Below are positions 55,809-64,000 of a DNA stretch of 64,000 nucleotides, in pieces. The DNA is taken from NCBI RefSeq assembly GCF_002735705.1, contig NZ_PDZL01000014.1, forward strand, positions 1 through 64,000, written 5' to 3'. The notes under the pieces were generated by a model that saw nothing but the letters and a program-made list of their open reading frames with translations, ran no database searches and was not told the origin of the DNA. Source of the stretch: Janthinobacterium sp. BJB426 (GTDB taxonomy: Bacteria; Pseudomonadota; Gammaproteobacteria; Burkholderiales; Burkholderiaceae_D). Every line of letters begins with the position of its first letter. Position 1 is the stretch's first letter. The position numbers were made by a program, and so were the translations under genes.

Positions 55809-57041
55809 TTATTCCACCTGGCGCGCCAGGCGGATGCCGGAAAATTGCCAGCGCGCACCGGCCGGGAAGAAATTGCGGTAGCTGGCGCGCGCATGGCCGG
55901 CCGGCGTGGCGCACGACGAGCCGCGCAGCACATACTGATTCAGCATGAACTTGCCGTTGTATTCGCCGAGCGCCCCGGGCGCCGTACGGTAACCGGGATA
56001 CGGCGCGTAGCTGCTGCTGGTCCATTGCCAGCAGTGGCCGAACATTTGCAGCAAGCCTGCACCCGGCGCGCCGGCGGCCGGATGCAGCTGGCCCGTTTCC
56101 ACCGCGACGCCTTGCGCCGCCACTTCCCACTCCGCTTCCGTCGGCAGGCGCGCGCCAGCCCAGTGCGCATAGGCATCCGCCTCGAACAGGGACAAATGCG
56201 TGGCCGGCGCATGCGGGTCGAGCGGACGCAAGCCAAATAAGGTGAATTCCTGCCAGTGGCCGGCGTCATCGCGCTGCCAGTACAGCGGACATGCCAGTTG
56301 CTGCGTACGCACCCAGTCCCAGCCTTCGGCCAGCCACAAATGCGCCGTGCGGTAGCCGCCCGCCTCGATGAAGGCGAGATATTCGCCATTCGTCACCAGC
56401 GCGCTGGCCAGTTCGAACGGCGCCACGTATTGCGGATGGCGCGGCAGTTCATTATCAAAACAAAAACCATCGCCCGCATGGCCGATCTGCGCCAGGCCAC
56501 CGTCAAAGGCGAGCCAGGCCGTGGGCTGCGCGGCTTGCGGTGCTGGCGGAGCGGCGTTGTCAAGATAAGCGGGAAACAGGGCGCTCTGCGCCAGCAGGTG
56601 CTTGACATCCGTCAACAGCAACTCCTGGTGCTGCTGCTCGTGTTCGAGGCCCAGCGCCAGTAGCATGGTCAGCCGTTCGCGCTCGTCGCGCGCCAGTTCG
56701 CCCGCCAGCAGGCGCGCGATGCGCGCATCGACGTTGGCCCGGTAGGCGCGCACGACGTCCATGCCGGGTCGCGTCAGCAAACCCCGCTGCGCACGCGGGT
56801 GCTTTTCCCCCACGCCGTTGTAATAGGAATTGAACAGCACGCGGAAGGCGGGATGGAACGGCGCGAACGCCGCTTCCATGCTTTCCAGAATAAACGTTTC
56901 GAAAAACCAGGTGGTATGCGCGAGATGCCATTTCACGGGACTGGCATCCGGCATCGATTGGGCGCCGCAATCCTCGTCGGAGAGGGGTTCGGCCAGCCGC
57001 AGCGAATGCTGGCGCACTTGATGGTAATGATCGATCAGCAT
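55809..57041 (-). CDS. egtB: Ergothioneine biosynthesis sulfoxide synthase EgtB
   Basis: A 410-residue non-heme iron enzyme that links a thiol donor to trimethyl-histidine. The N-terminal DinB-like domain gives the iron ligands: H42 (HLAHTTWFFE) and H134/H138 in EHEQQHQELLLTD, the latter equal to the numbering in mycobacterial EgtB. The FGE-sulfatase-like half holds RLPTEAEWEVAAQG and GHCWQWTSSSYAPYPGYR. No egtA or egtC is present, so the donor may be cysteine itself, as in other proteobacteria; that is an inference. SenA (selenoneine) is an alternative but pairing with egtD favours EgtB. ATG 57041 is 7 nt after the egtD stop. Confidence 0.9.
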   Translation of the reverse strand: MLIDHYHQVRQHSLRLAEPLSDEDCGAQSMPDASPVKWHLAHTTWFFETFILESMEAAFAPFHPAFRVLFNSYYNGVGEKHPRAQRGLLTRPGMDVVRAYRANVDARIARLLAGELARDERERLTMLLALGLEHEQQHQELLLTDVKHLLAQSALFPAYLDNAAPPAPQAAQPTAWLAFDGGLAQIGHAGDGFCFDNELPRHPQYVAPFELASALVTNGEYLAFIEAGGYRTAHLWLAEGWDWVRTQQLACPLYWQRDDAGHWQEFTLFGLRPLDPHAPATHLSLFEADAYAHWAGARLPTEAEWEVAAQGVAVETGQLHPAAGAPGAGLLQMFGHCWQWTSSSYAPYPGYRTAPGALGEYNGKFMLNQYVLRGSSCATPAGHARASYRNFFPAGARWQFSGIRLARQVE

Positions 57042-57048
57042 CTGTTTC

Positions 57049-58041
57049 TTAATCCCTGATAACCCGCGCGTAAATGACGGCAAACCACTGCTGCGGGTCT
57101 GTCCAGACTTGCACGGTGGAAAAACCCGCCTGCTCCAGCAAGCCGACGAAGGTGGCGCGTGTGTATTTGTAGCTGTCTTCCGTATGGATGCGCTCGCCTT
57201 TCGCGAAGCGCCGCTGGCCACCTTTCCAGTGGACAATTTGTTCACTGCGCGCTTCCAGGTGCATTTCGACGCGGCGCTCCTCGGCGTTGAAAAAGCCGTG
57301 GTGCTGCCAGGCGCGCACGTCGAAGTCGGCGCCGATCAGGCCGTTCACGTGGCGCAGCATGTTCAGGTTGAAGGCAGCCGTCACGCCCAAGGCGTCGTCG
57401 TAGGCCGCGTCGAGGATGGCATCATCCTTGATCAGGTCGACGCCGATCAGCAGGCCACCATCGCCGTCCGCATTCGCACGCAGACGGCGCAGGAAGCTGG
57501 TCGCTTGCTCAGGCGCAAAATTGCCGATCGACGAGCCTGGATAGAAGAACAATCGCCGCGCGTCGCGCACGCTGTCAGGCAAGTCCAGGCGGCTGGAGAA
57601 ATCCAGGCCCAGGCCCGTCATTTCGATGTGCGGAAAGCGTTGCTGCAGCCGGCTCAGCGATTCGCTGAGGAAATCATAGGAAATATCCACGGCCACATAT
57701 TGCGCCGGGTGCAGCAGGGGGAACAGGCTGGCGGCCTTGGCGCAATTGCCCGCGCCCAGGTCGATCAGGGTGCTGCCCGGCCCCACGGCATGGGCGATCT
57801 CGGCGCCGTGGCGGGCGAAGATGGCCGCTTCCGTGCGCGTCGGATAGTACTCGGGCAAGGCGCAGATGGCTTCGAACAGTTTCGAACCGAGCGCGTCGTA
57901 CAGGTACTTGGGCGAGGTCCAGGCATCGCGCGCCAGCAGGCCGCTGCTGATCTCGGCTATCGTGGCAGGAGTGGCGCTGGCCGCGCTGGCGTGGCTGGCG
58001 GGACGGAAATCGGACTGCTGTTGCGCAAGTGGCATGGTCAT
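57049..58041 (-). CDS. egtD: L-histidine N(alpha)-methyltransferase EgtD
   Basis: A 330-residue SAM-dependent enzyme that adds three methyl groups to histidine, making hercynine. Motifs: LPEYYPTRTEAAIF, SAM loop LIDLGAGNCAKA, FFYPGSSIGNF and LIGVDLIKDD. The C-terminal HTEDSYKYT block closes the active site. The first residues are polar and disordered; ATG 58041 or 58035 are possible. First gene of the egtD-egtB operon. Confidence 0.95.
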   Translation of the reverse strand: MTMPLAQQQSDFRPASHASAASATPATIAEISSGLLARDAWTSPKYLYDALGSKLFEAICALPEYYPTRTEAAIFARHGAEIAHAVGPGSTLIDLGAGNCAKAASLFPLLHPAQYVAVDISYDFLSESLSRLQQRFPHIEMTGLGLDFSSRLDLPDSVRDARRLFFYPGSSIGNFAPEQATSFLRRLRANADGDGGLLIGVDLIKDDAILDAAYDDALGVTAAFNLNMLRHVNGLIGADFDVRAWQHHGFFNAEERRVEMHLEARSEQIVHWKGGQRRFAKGERIHTEDSYKYTRATFVGLLEQAGFSTVQVWTDPQQWFAVIYARVIRD

Positions 58042-58232
58042 GGGCTGGCGTCGTCAATGTTAGGTTCACGAAGGGCTTGCACGGTCAGCCACCGGGCGCG
58101 GCGCCCCTGCCATAGCGGTTTGCGGGCGCCTTGCCGATGACTTTTTCTCATCATAGCGGAATCCGCGCAAGCCAGCCGTGCGGCAGGTAACTTAAGGTCA
58201 AACTGGCAGTGTGCACACAAAATTGGTATTGC

Positions 58233-58262
58233 CAAGCAAAAAGCATAAGCCTGTCGTATACT
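58233..58262 (+). promoter_or_regulatory. Candidate promoter of the orphan ABC ATPase
   Basis: TTGGTA (58233-58238) and TATACT (58257-58262) are 18 nt apart, about 100 nt before the ATPase start. A GTGTGCACAC palindrome lies just upstream (58209-58218). The rest of the 323-nt gap 58042-58364 shows the divergent egtD start and no other feature. Confidence 0.45.
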
Positions 58263-58364
58263 ACACATTGCCGGCCAAACAATCCGCGCCCCTTTTGCAA
58301 TTCCCAGGCCCCCCTCTCCCCCGCGTGCCTCCCTTTACGATAGCCGTTATTAATCAAGATCACC

Positions 58365-59057
58365 ATGCTCGAATTGCGCCATCTGTCGAAGTCCTATGCC
58401 CATGCGCGTCCCGTGCTGGCCAATATTTCCTGCCGCTTCAAGGCCGGGGAATTCATCGCCATCATGGGCGACTCGGGCGTGGGCAAGTCGACACTGCTGA
58501 ATCTGATCGCCGGCCTCGATACGCCCGACGCGGGTGCCGAAGCGCACCCTATCCTGGTGGACGGCATTGCCATGTCCAGCCTCGATGACGCCGCCGCCAC
58601 CCGGCTGCGTCGCGCCCGCATGGGCTTTATTTTCCAGGCCTTCCACGTCTTGCCGCACCTGACCCTGCTGCAAAACGTGGCCCTGCCGCTGCTGCTCAAC
58701 GGACTGCCCCAGGAGCGTGCCACCAGCATGCTCGAGGCGGTCGGCCTGGGCGGACGCGGCGGCGACTTTCCGCAGCAATTGTCCGGCGGCGAAATGCAGC
58801 GCGTGGCCATCGCCCGCGCACTTGTGCACAAGCCCGCGCTGGTGCTGGCCGACGAGCCTACCGGCAACCTCGACCCGGACACGGCGCACAGCATCCTGCA
58901 ATTGCTGCGCGCCGAAATCAAGGCCAACGGCAGTTGCGCGATCATGGTCACGCATTCGCTGGCCGCCGCCGAAATGGCGGACCGGACCATGATTCTGACG
59001 AAAAGCGGATTACAAAATACAACAATCGTCAACCAAATTGATCAAACAATCAGTTAA
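58365..59057 (+). CDS. Orphan ABC transporter ATP-binding protein (MacB/LolD-like)
   Basis: A 230-residue ATPase. Walker A GDSGVGKST (~36-44), Q-loop GFIFQAFHVLPHLTLLQNV, signature LSGGE, Walker B LVLADEPTGNLDP, H-loop VTHS. The 'FQ.fhLlp.lt..eNv' wording and length fit the LolD/MacB/FtsE group, which works on lipoproteins, macrolides or division. No permease gene lies beside it; the next genes are an HTH protein and a CHAT protein. An unusual polar tail (NTTIVNQIDQTIS) replaces the normal end, and the last ~60 nt are AT-rich. Confidence 0.85.
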   Translation: MLELRHLSKSYAHARPVLANISCRFKAGEFIAIMGDSGVGKSTLLNLIAGLDTPDAGAEAHPILVDGIAMSSLDDAAATRLRRARMGFIFQAFHVLPHLTLLQNVALPLLLNGLPQERATSMLEAVGLGGRGGDFPQQLSGGEMQRVAIARALVHKPALVLADEPTGNLDPDTAHSILQLLRAEIKANGSCAIMVTHSLAAAEMADRTMILTKSGLQNTTIVNQIDQTIS

Positions 59058-59237
59058 TTTAACTGACCATCTGTCACAAGTTTTGTTATCGTAGTATTAT
59101 TTAAACACTTGCCTGGTTATCAATGTTGTAACGCAAATGGTGTACTACGTCACCCGGACAGCCGTACTGCGATGACGAACTATAGCCGGGACCACATAAA
59201 GTGGTCTCGTCCCTTGCATAACCTGAAGGAGGAGTAA

Positions 59238-59525
59238 ATGAACGTTCGGCAAAAGAAGCTGGAAATGATTGAGGCGATGAACCGGGCGCGTGCGCTCGAA
59301 CCATCGAGTTTTGTGCCCAACAAGCTGCTCGACACCCTGATCGAGAAGATGAACCTGAAAAATGATGCGGAGCTGTGCCGTGTACTGGAAGTGCAGCCTC
59401 CCATCATCAGCAAGATTCGTCACGGCAAACTGTCGGTCGGTGCAACGATTTTATTGCGCATGCATGAAAAATCGGACATCACCATCCGCGAACTGAAGGA
59501 ACTGTCCGCCACGCCAGTCCATTGA
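59238..59525 (+). CDS. Small helix-turn-helix (XRE-like) protein
   Basis: 95 residues. The core LIEKMNLKNDAELCRVLEVQ followed by PPIISKIRHGKLSVGATILL fits a Cro/XRE-type helix-turn-helix: helix, turn, recognition helix, then another helix. GGAGGAG stands 4-10 nt before the ATG, one of the strongest ribosome sites in the window, suggesting high expression. The 180-nt upstream region is AT-rich. It precedes the CHAT-hydrolase gene by 269 nt on the same strand and might regulate it. Confidence 0.75.
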   Translation: MNVRQKKLEMIEAMNRARALEPSSFVPNKLLDTLIEKMNLKNDAELCRVLEVQPPIISKIRHGKLSVGATILLRMHEKSDITIRELKELSATPVH

Positions 59526-59794
59526 TATACCCGCTGTTGTAATGCCATGCCAGGCACCCAGGTCCCCGGCGCCATGAACTTTTGCCATACAATTCGCGCA
59601 GTTCGCTCACCGCACCGCATCCGGACACGATAGCGAAGAGACCCAGCCCAAACCATGCTGACCGTTTCTCTGCCTTCCCGCTCCCGCCCCCCTCCCAGCT
59701 TCTGCCCCTGCATTTCCACTCAAACTTGATCTGACACAACACGCATAGTCCGCGCAGGCATCAAGGTCAGCTTTTAACCAGTTTTCTCAACCGC

Positions 59795-62700
59795 ATGTCC
59801 AGCGATCCTCTTGCGCCGCCCGTGCTGCGCCTGACGCTCACGCGCGATCCCCTCGCCAAGGCCGGCGACTGCCCTGCCGCGCCCGGCTGGCATGCCGAAA
59901 CCCACGTGCTGTCCGGCGCGCGCGGCATCGGCAGTTGCCGCATCGCCCTCGATATCGGCCCGGCCGACGTGGTGCAATTGCTGCTGTGCGATGGCAATTC
60001 CTTGCTGGCAGGCAGCCTGGACCTGCCACGCTACCTGGGACCGGCCACGGTGGCGCGTGATGGCGTGCCCGCCAGCATCGAAGTGGGGCTGGCCTTGCGC
60101 CCGCAGGCGGCGCGGCAGCCGCCCGGCGCCAGCCGCGACGGCCTGGGTGCCTGGATGCTGCGGGCCGTGCGCGTGTACCGCTGCGGTGCCGCCGCCATGA
60201 CGGCGCTGGCGGCGGCGGGCGCCTTCCAGGACCGCCAGCTGGAACAGCGCCTGGGCCTGTACCGCTGCGGCATCGAGGCGGGCAGCATGACGGCCGTCGC
60301 CAGCCTGCCCGCCGGGCCGGAACCGGTGCTGCTGCTGTTGCACGGCACGGCCTCGTCGACCCAGCGCAGCTTTGCCGGCCTGTGGCGCAACGGCCTGGCG
60401 CCGCAACTGGCGGCGCAGTACGGCAACCGCATCTACGGCTATGAGCACCGCAGCCTCAGCGACAGCCCCATCGAGAATGCGCTGGCGCTCGTGCGCCAGT
60501 TGCCGCACGGCGCCGTGCTGCACCTGCTGAGCCATTCGCGCGGCGGCCTGGTGGGTGAGTTGCTGGCGCGGGCGCAGCGCATCGACAGCCGCGGCGCCGT
60601 CGACCTGGCCGGCGACGGCCTGGAGCGGCTGAGCGAAAACACGGTGGGCGGCGAAGCGTTCAACAGCCACGATATCGAGCACTTCACGGCGCAGGCGCGG
60701 CTGGGCGGGCGCAGCGGCCACGACGCGGATGCGGCGCGCCTGCGCGCGCTCAGCGTAGAGCTGAAAACGCGCGCCATCCGCATCGCCCGCTTCGTGCGCG
60801 TGGCCTGCCCGGCGCGCGGCACCACCCTGATGTCGGGCCGGCTCGACCGCTGGGCCAGCGTGATGTTCAAGCTGCTGCTGCACGGCGGCGTACCCGACGG
60901 CGCCATGGCCTTCCTGCTGGCCGTGGTGCGGCAGCGCTGCGATGCGCGCATCCTGCCGGGCCTCGAAGCGATGATGCCCGACTCGCCCCTGGTGGCGCTG
61001 CTCAATGCGCCCGACGTGCGCGTGGCCAGCCCGCTGCATGTACTGGCCGGCGCGTGCAGCGGCGATGGCTTGCTGGGCTGGCTGGGCGACTGCCTCGACG
61101 ACCAGCTGTACGGCGGCCAGAATGACCTGGTGGTCAATTGTGCCTCGATGGCCGGCGGCGCCACGCGCAGCACGCCGGTGCGGCAACTGCTGCTGCGCGG
61201 GCCGCACGCGCACCACCTGAACTACTTCGAGCGCGCGCCATCGAGCCAGGCCGCCGTGCAGGCACTCAGCGGCAACGAGACGGCCTACCAGCCGCTGCCC
61301 GGCATCGAGCACGGCCCGCTGGCGCGCGGCGGCGAAGTGCCGAAACGGCGCGCGCACGCGCCCATCGTGCTGCTTCTGCCCGACATCATGGGCAGCCACC
61401 TGCAAGTGGGCAGCAACCGCATCTGGTTCGACCCCGTCAACCTGGTCGAAGGGCGCATCGAACGCCTGGCCGTGGGCCAGCCGCACATCGTCAGCGCCGG
61501 CTGGGTCGAATCCTGCTATGAACCGTTTGCCCGCTTCCTCGCGCAAAGCCAGGAAGTGCGGCCTTTTACCTATGACTGGCGTTTGTCGCTGCAGCACTCC
61601 AGCAGCGCCTTCCTGCCCGTGCTCGACGACGCCATGCGCGACGCGGAACAGCGTGGACAGCCGCTGCGCATCGTGGCCCACGGCATGGGCGGGCTGGTGG
61701 CGCGCCTGGCCCTGAAGGACCGCTGGCAGCGCTTCGGCACCCTGCCCGGCAGCCGCTTGCTGCAAGTAGGCACGGCCAACCGCGGCACGCAGGCGATGGT
61801 GCAAGTGCTGCTGGGACGCGACCGGTTGGTGCAGATGCTGGCAAGCTGGATAGGCTGGAAACACACGCGGCGCCAGTTTCTCGGCTTCGTGCGCGCCTTT
61901 CCCGGCGTGCTGGACATGCTGCCATGGCCGCAGGCGGGCGGCATCGATTATTTCGACGCCGCCGCCTGGGCCCGGCTGGCAGACGGCGATGTTCAAGCGG
62001 GCCTGCCCGGCGGCTGGCAGGCGCCCGAAGCCCAGGCGCTGGCCGCGGCGCGCGCCACCATGGCCCTGCTGGAAGCGGCCCCGCTCGACGCGCGCCATTG
62101 CAGCTATCTGGCCGGCTGCGCCGACACGCCGGTGGCGCTGCGCCTGCGCGACGGCGGCATCGAGACAGCCTGGTCGCCGGACGGCGATGGCCGCACGGCC
62201 TGGCAAGGCGCGATGCCGGACGGCGTGGCGGCCTGCTACCTGCCGGTGGCGCATGGCGACCTACTGCTGCAAAGGGACTACTACCCGGCCATCGCACAGC
62301 TGCTCGACAGCGGCCAGACCGCAGCCCTGCCGCGCCACCCGCCGCACGCGCCGGGCGGCGTACCGCCCCGCTTCCATCCGTATGCCGCCGACGCCACCCC
62401 GCTGTACCCGCAAGCGCAGGAATTGCTCGACGCGGCCCTCGGCGCCGCCGGCCCCGCCAGCGCGCCCGAGCCCCGCGCGCCGCAGCTGAGCCTATCCCTC
62501 ATCCACGGCAGCATGGCCTCGGCCGACGCGCCCGTCATGAGCGGCTGCTATGCGTATGAATCGCTGCGCGGCAGCATGAGTTTTCTCGACCGCCTGCTGG
62601 CGGGCAAGCTGCAGGAAATCCACGCGCTGGGACGCTTTCCGCAGCGCCCCGACTCCGCCCTCGTGGTGCTGCAGCCCGATGCGGCGCGCCGGCCCGGCGG

Positions 62701-64000
62701 CGCCATCGTCATCGGCCTGGGCGCGCTGGGCGAGCTGACGCCGGGCGAACTGGCGCGCGCCTTTGCCGGCGGCCTGCTCGAATACGCGTGCGTCTGCCTG
62801 CAGGTGCGCGCCGCCGGCCATGTGGCCGCGCCGCCGATGGGAGAGCACGGCTTGCGCGTGGCCAGCCTGCTGTCCGGTTCCGGCTATGGCGGCCTGAGCA
62901 TCGCCCTGTGCGCGCGCGCCCTGATCGACGGCGCGCGCAGCGCCAACCGGCGCCTGGAAGACGCGGGCATGGCGTGCCGCATCGGCCACATCGCCATCTA
63001 CGAACAGTCCGAGGCGCGCGCCATCGCCGCCGCCGTGGCCATCGAACAGATCATGGCCGAGGCGCGCTACCAGGGCAGCTTCACGTTCGAGCGGCGCATC
63101 CGCCACAGCCCCGGCGGCTACCGGCGCATCCTGCCCAGCCTGAGCGGCGACAACGGCTGGCGCCGCGTGCAGATCGTCGCCGCGGACCTTTCCGGCGCCT
63201 TGCGCTTCACCGTGCTGACGGACCGCGCGCACAACAGCGTCGACGAGGAGCCGAACCAGCGGCAAGCCGTCGATGGCCTGATCATGGATGCCACCGACAA
63301 CACCACCGACCAGCCGGGCCTGTCGCGCGCCCTGTACGAACTGATGCTGCCCAATGGCCTGAAGGCGGCCATCCCCGAGATGCGCGGCCTGATCCTGGCC
63401 GTCGACCAGAGCGCCGCCATCTATCCGTGGGAGCTGATGCGCGACGAGGCGGGCAGCGAGGAAAGTCCGCTGTCGACGCGCATCGGCATGGTGCGCCAGC
63501 TGGCCAGCCTGCGCGAACAGCCGCCCGCCGTCAGCCCGCCCAGCAACAGCGTGCTGGTGATCGGCGACACCGATTCCGGCCTGCCAGAGCTGCCCGCCGC
63601 GCAGGCCGAGGCGCAGGACGTGGCGCGCATGTTCGGCGCGTACGGCTACCAGGTACGCGAGCTGCTGCGCCCTCAGGCGCAGCGCGTGCTGGTACACCTG
63701 TTCGACGAACGCTATTTCGCCATCCACCTGGCCGGCCATGGCGAAGTGGCCGGCCCCGGCATCGCCCATACGGGCCTGGTGCTGGGACCGAAGACGCGGC
63801 TGACGGCGGCGCAGGTGGGTAAATTGAAGCGCGTGCCGCAATTCGTCTTCATCAATTGCTGCCACCTGGGCGACATGCGCCCGGACGCCATCGCACCGTG
63901 GTCGAAACTCGCCGCCAGCCTGGCCACGGCCTTCATTGAAATGGGCTCGCAGGCGGTGATCGCGGCCGGCTGGCGCATCGACGACCAGGCGGCCAGCATC
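59795..64000 (+). CDS. Multi-domain hydrolase - CHAT protease protein (3' end beyond window)
   Basis: An open frame of more than 1400 codons without a stop. Residues ~1-170 are beta-rich. At ~175-480 lies an alpha/beta hydrolase: LLLLHGTASSTQRSFAGLW (H183) and nucleophile elbow LLSHSRGGLVGEL (Ser248). At ~520-760 a second, LCAT/PGAP1-like hydrolase: VLLLPDIMGSHLQVGS, FTYDWR and IVAHGMGGLVARLAL, where Gly630 stands at the serine position. At ~900-1240 there is a spacer of unknown fold, and at ~1230 to the end a CHAT domain: IYPWELMRD, FAIHLAGHGEVAGPG (His1315) and FVFINCCHLGD (Cys1356). The start ATG lacks a good ribosome site. Minus-strand open frames opposite it are shadows. Role unknown; CHAT proteases are often activated effectors in prokaryotic defence. 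Confidence 0.85.
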   Translation, partial: MSSDPLAPPVLRLTLTRDPLAKAGDCPAAPGWHAETHVLSGARGIGSCRIALDIGPADVVQLLLCDGNSLLAGSLDLPRYLGPATVARDGVPASIEVGLALRPQAARQPPGASRDGLGAWMLRAVRVYRCGAAAMTALAAAGAFQDRQLEQRLGLYRCGIEAGSMTAVASLPAGPEPVLLLLHGTASSTQRSFAGLWRNGLAPQLAAQYGNRIYGYEHRSLSDSPIENALALVRQLPHGAVLHLLSHSRGGLVGELLARAQRIDSRGAVDLAGDGLERLSENTVGGEAFNSHDIEHFTAQARLGGRSGHDADAARLRALSVELKTRAIRIARFVRVACPARGTTLMSGRLDRWASVMFKLLLHGGVPDGAMAFLLAVVRQRCDARILPGLEAMMPDSPLVALLNAPDVRVASPLHVLAGACSGDGLLGWLGDCLDDQLYGGQNDLVVNCASMAGGATRSTPVRQLLLRGPHAHHLNYFERAPSSQAAVQALSGNETAYQPLPGIEHGPLARGGEVPKRRAHAPIVLLLPDIMGSHLQVGSNRIWFDPVNLVEGRIERLAVGQPHIVSAGWVESCYEPFARFLAQSQEVRPFTYDWRLSLQHSSSAFLPVLDDAMRDAEQRGQPLRIVAHGMGGLVARLALKDRWQRFGTLPGSRLLQVGTANRGTQAMVQVLLGRDRLVQMLASWIGWKHTRRQFLGFVRAFPGVLDMLPWPQAGGIDYFDAAAWARLADGDVQAGLPGGWQAPEAQALAAARATMALLEAAPLDARHCSYLAGCADTPVALRLRDGGIETAWSPDGDGRTAWQGAMPDGVAACYLPVAHGDLLLQRDYYPAIAQLLDSGQTAALPRHPPHAPGGVPPRFHPYAADATPLYPQAQELLDAALGAAGPASAPEPRAPQLSLSLIHGSMASADAPVMSGCYAYESLRGSMSFLDRLLAGKLQEIHALGRFPQRPDSALVVLQPDAARRPGGAIVIGLGALGELTPGELARAFAGGLLEYACVCLQVRAAGHVAAPPMGEHGLRVASLLSGSGYGGLSIALCARALIDGARSANRRLEDAGMACRIGHIAIYEQSEARAIAAAVAIEQIMAEARYQGSFTFERRIRHSPGGYRRILPSLSGDNGWRRVQIVAADLSGALRFTVLTDRAHNSVDEEPNQRQAVDGLIMDATDNTTDQPGLSRALYELMLPNGLKAAIPEMRGLILAVDQSAAIYPWELMRDEAGSEESPLSTRIGMVRQLASLREQPPAVSPPSNSVLVIGDTDSGLPELPAAQAEAQDVARMFGAYGYQVRELLRPQAQRVLVHLFDERYFAIHLAGHGEVAGPGIAHTGLVLGPKTRLTAAQVGKLKRVPQFVFINCCHLGDMRPDAIAPWSKLAASLATAFIEMGSQAVIAAGWRIDDQAASI

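Noticed and set aside
59774-62254. Minus-strand open frame of ~826 codons opposite the CHAT gene
   Set aside because: It is rich in Arg/His/Gln/Ala with no recognisable domain, typical of the antisense of GC-rich codons, and the plus strand has clear hydrolase motifs.
62492-63865. Minus-strand open frame of ~457 codons
   Set aside because: Antisense shadow of the CHAT protein; composition is low-complexity and no motif is visible.

Overview
The window is GC-rich, about 60-65% by eye. Gene content and protein style fit a betaproteobacterium of the Oxalobacteraceae, closest in feel to Janthinobacterium, Duganella or Massilia. This rests on long-form leuA, the folP-glmM and greA-carB-carA neighbourhoods, GbsR-linked cydDCABX, PEP-CTERM and T6SS genes. 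The genus is an inference from gene families and was not measured.

Region by region: 1-161 is the end of an IS1595-type transposase. 225-14056 is an iron-acquisition and redox island: a FecI/FecR pair, a transducing TonB receptor, a Fiu-like receptor, a PepSY-flavodoxin-reductase fusion and a FhuE-like receptor, with three candidate Fur boxes. FNR/Anr-like boxes lie in front of a small basic protein and a hemerythrin. 14053-17881 holds small housekeeping and unknown genes (nucleotidyltransferase, ogt, DUF1294, a lipoprotein, short conserved proteins). 17945-25015 is a complete cytochrome bd module (cydX, cydB, cydA, cydC, cydD) with a divergent GbsR/MarR-type regulator. 25305-26512 has a PEP-CTERM protein, a small membrane protein and two tRNA genes (Arg-TCT, Pro-TGG). 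26594-37783 is core metabolism: glmM, folP, ftsH, rlmE, yhbY, greA, carB, carA. 38078-41129 has a GlcG-like protein, a patatin lipoprotein, a secreted protein and an unknown gene overlapped by a barstar-family gene.

41144-51831 is a minus-strand type VI secretion unit read tssF, tssG, vgrG, a Tle3-like lipase effector, then two nearly identical lipoproteins that arose by a ~1.2 kb tandem duplication. Downstream on the plus strand, leuA (52318-54024) follows a leucine-rich leader peptide whose ATG sits at the predicted transcription start, so it may be leaderless, and then a second Leu-rich short ORF. A chemoreceptor, the ergothioneine pair egtD-egtB, an orphan ABC ATPase and a small helix-turn-helix protein follow.

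From 59795 to the window end runs a very long open frame (over 1400 codons, no stop). It combines a serine-hydrolase module, a second LCAT-like hydrolase module whose nucleophile serine is replaced by glycine, and a C-terminal CHAT (caspase-like) protease domain. This multi-domain protein is the best candidate in the window for an uncharacterised system, possibly defence or regulated proteolysis.
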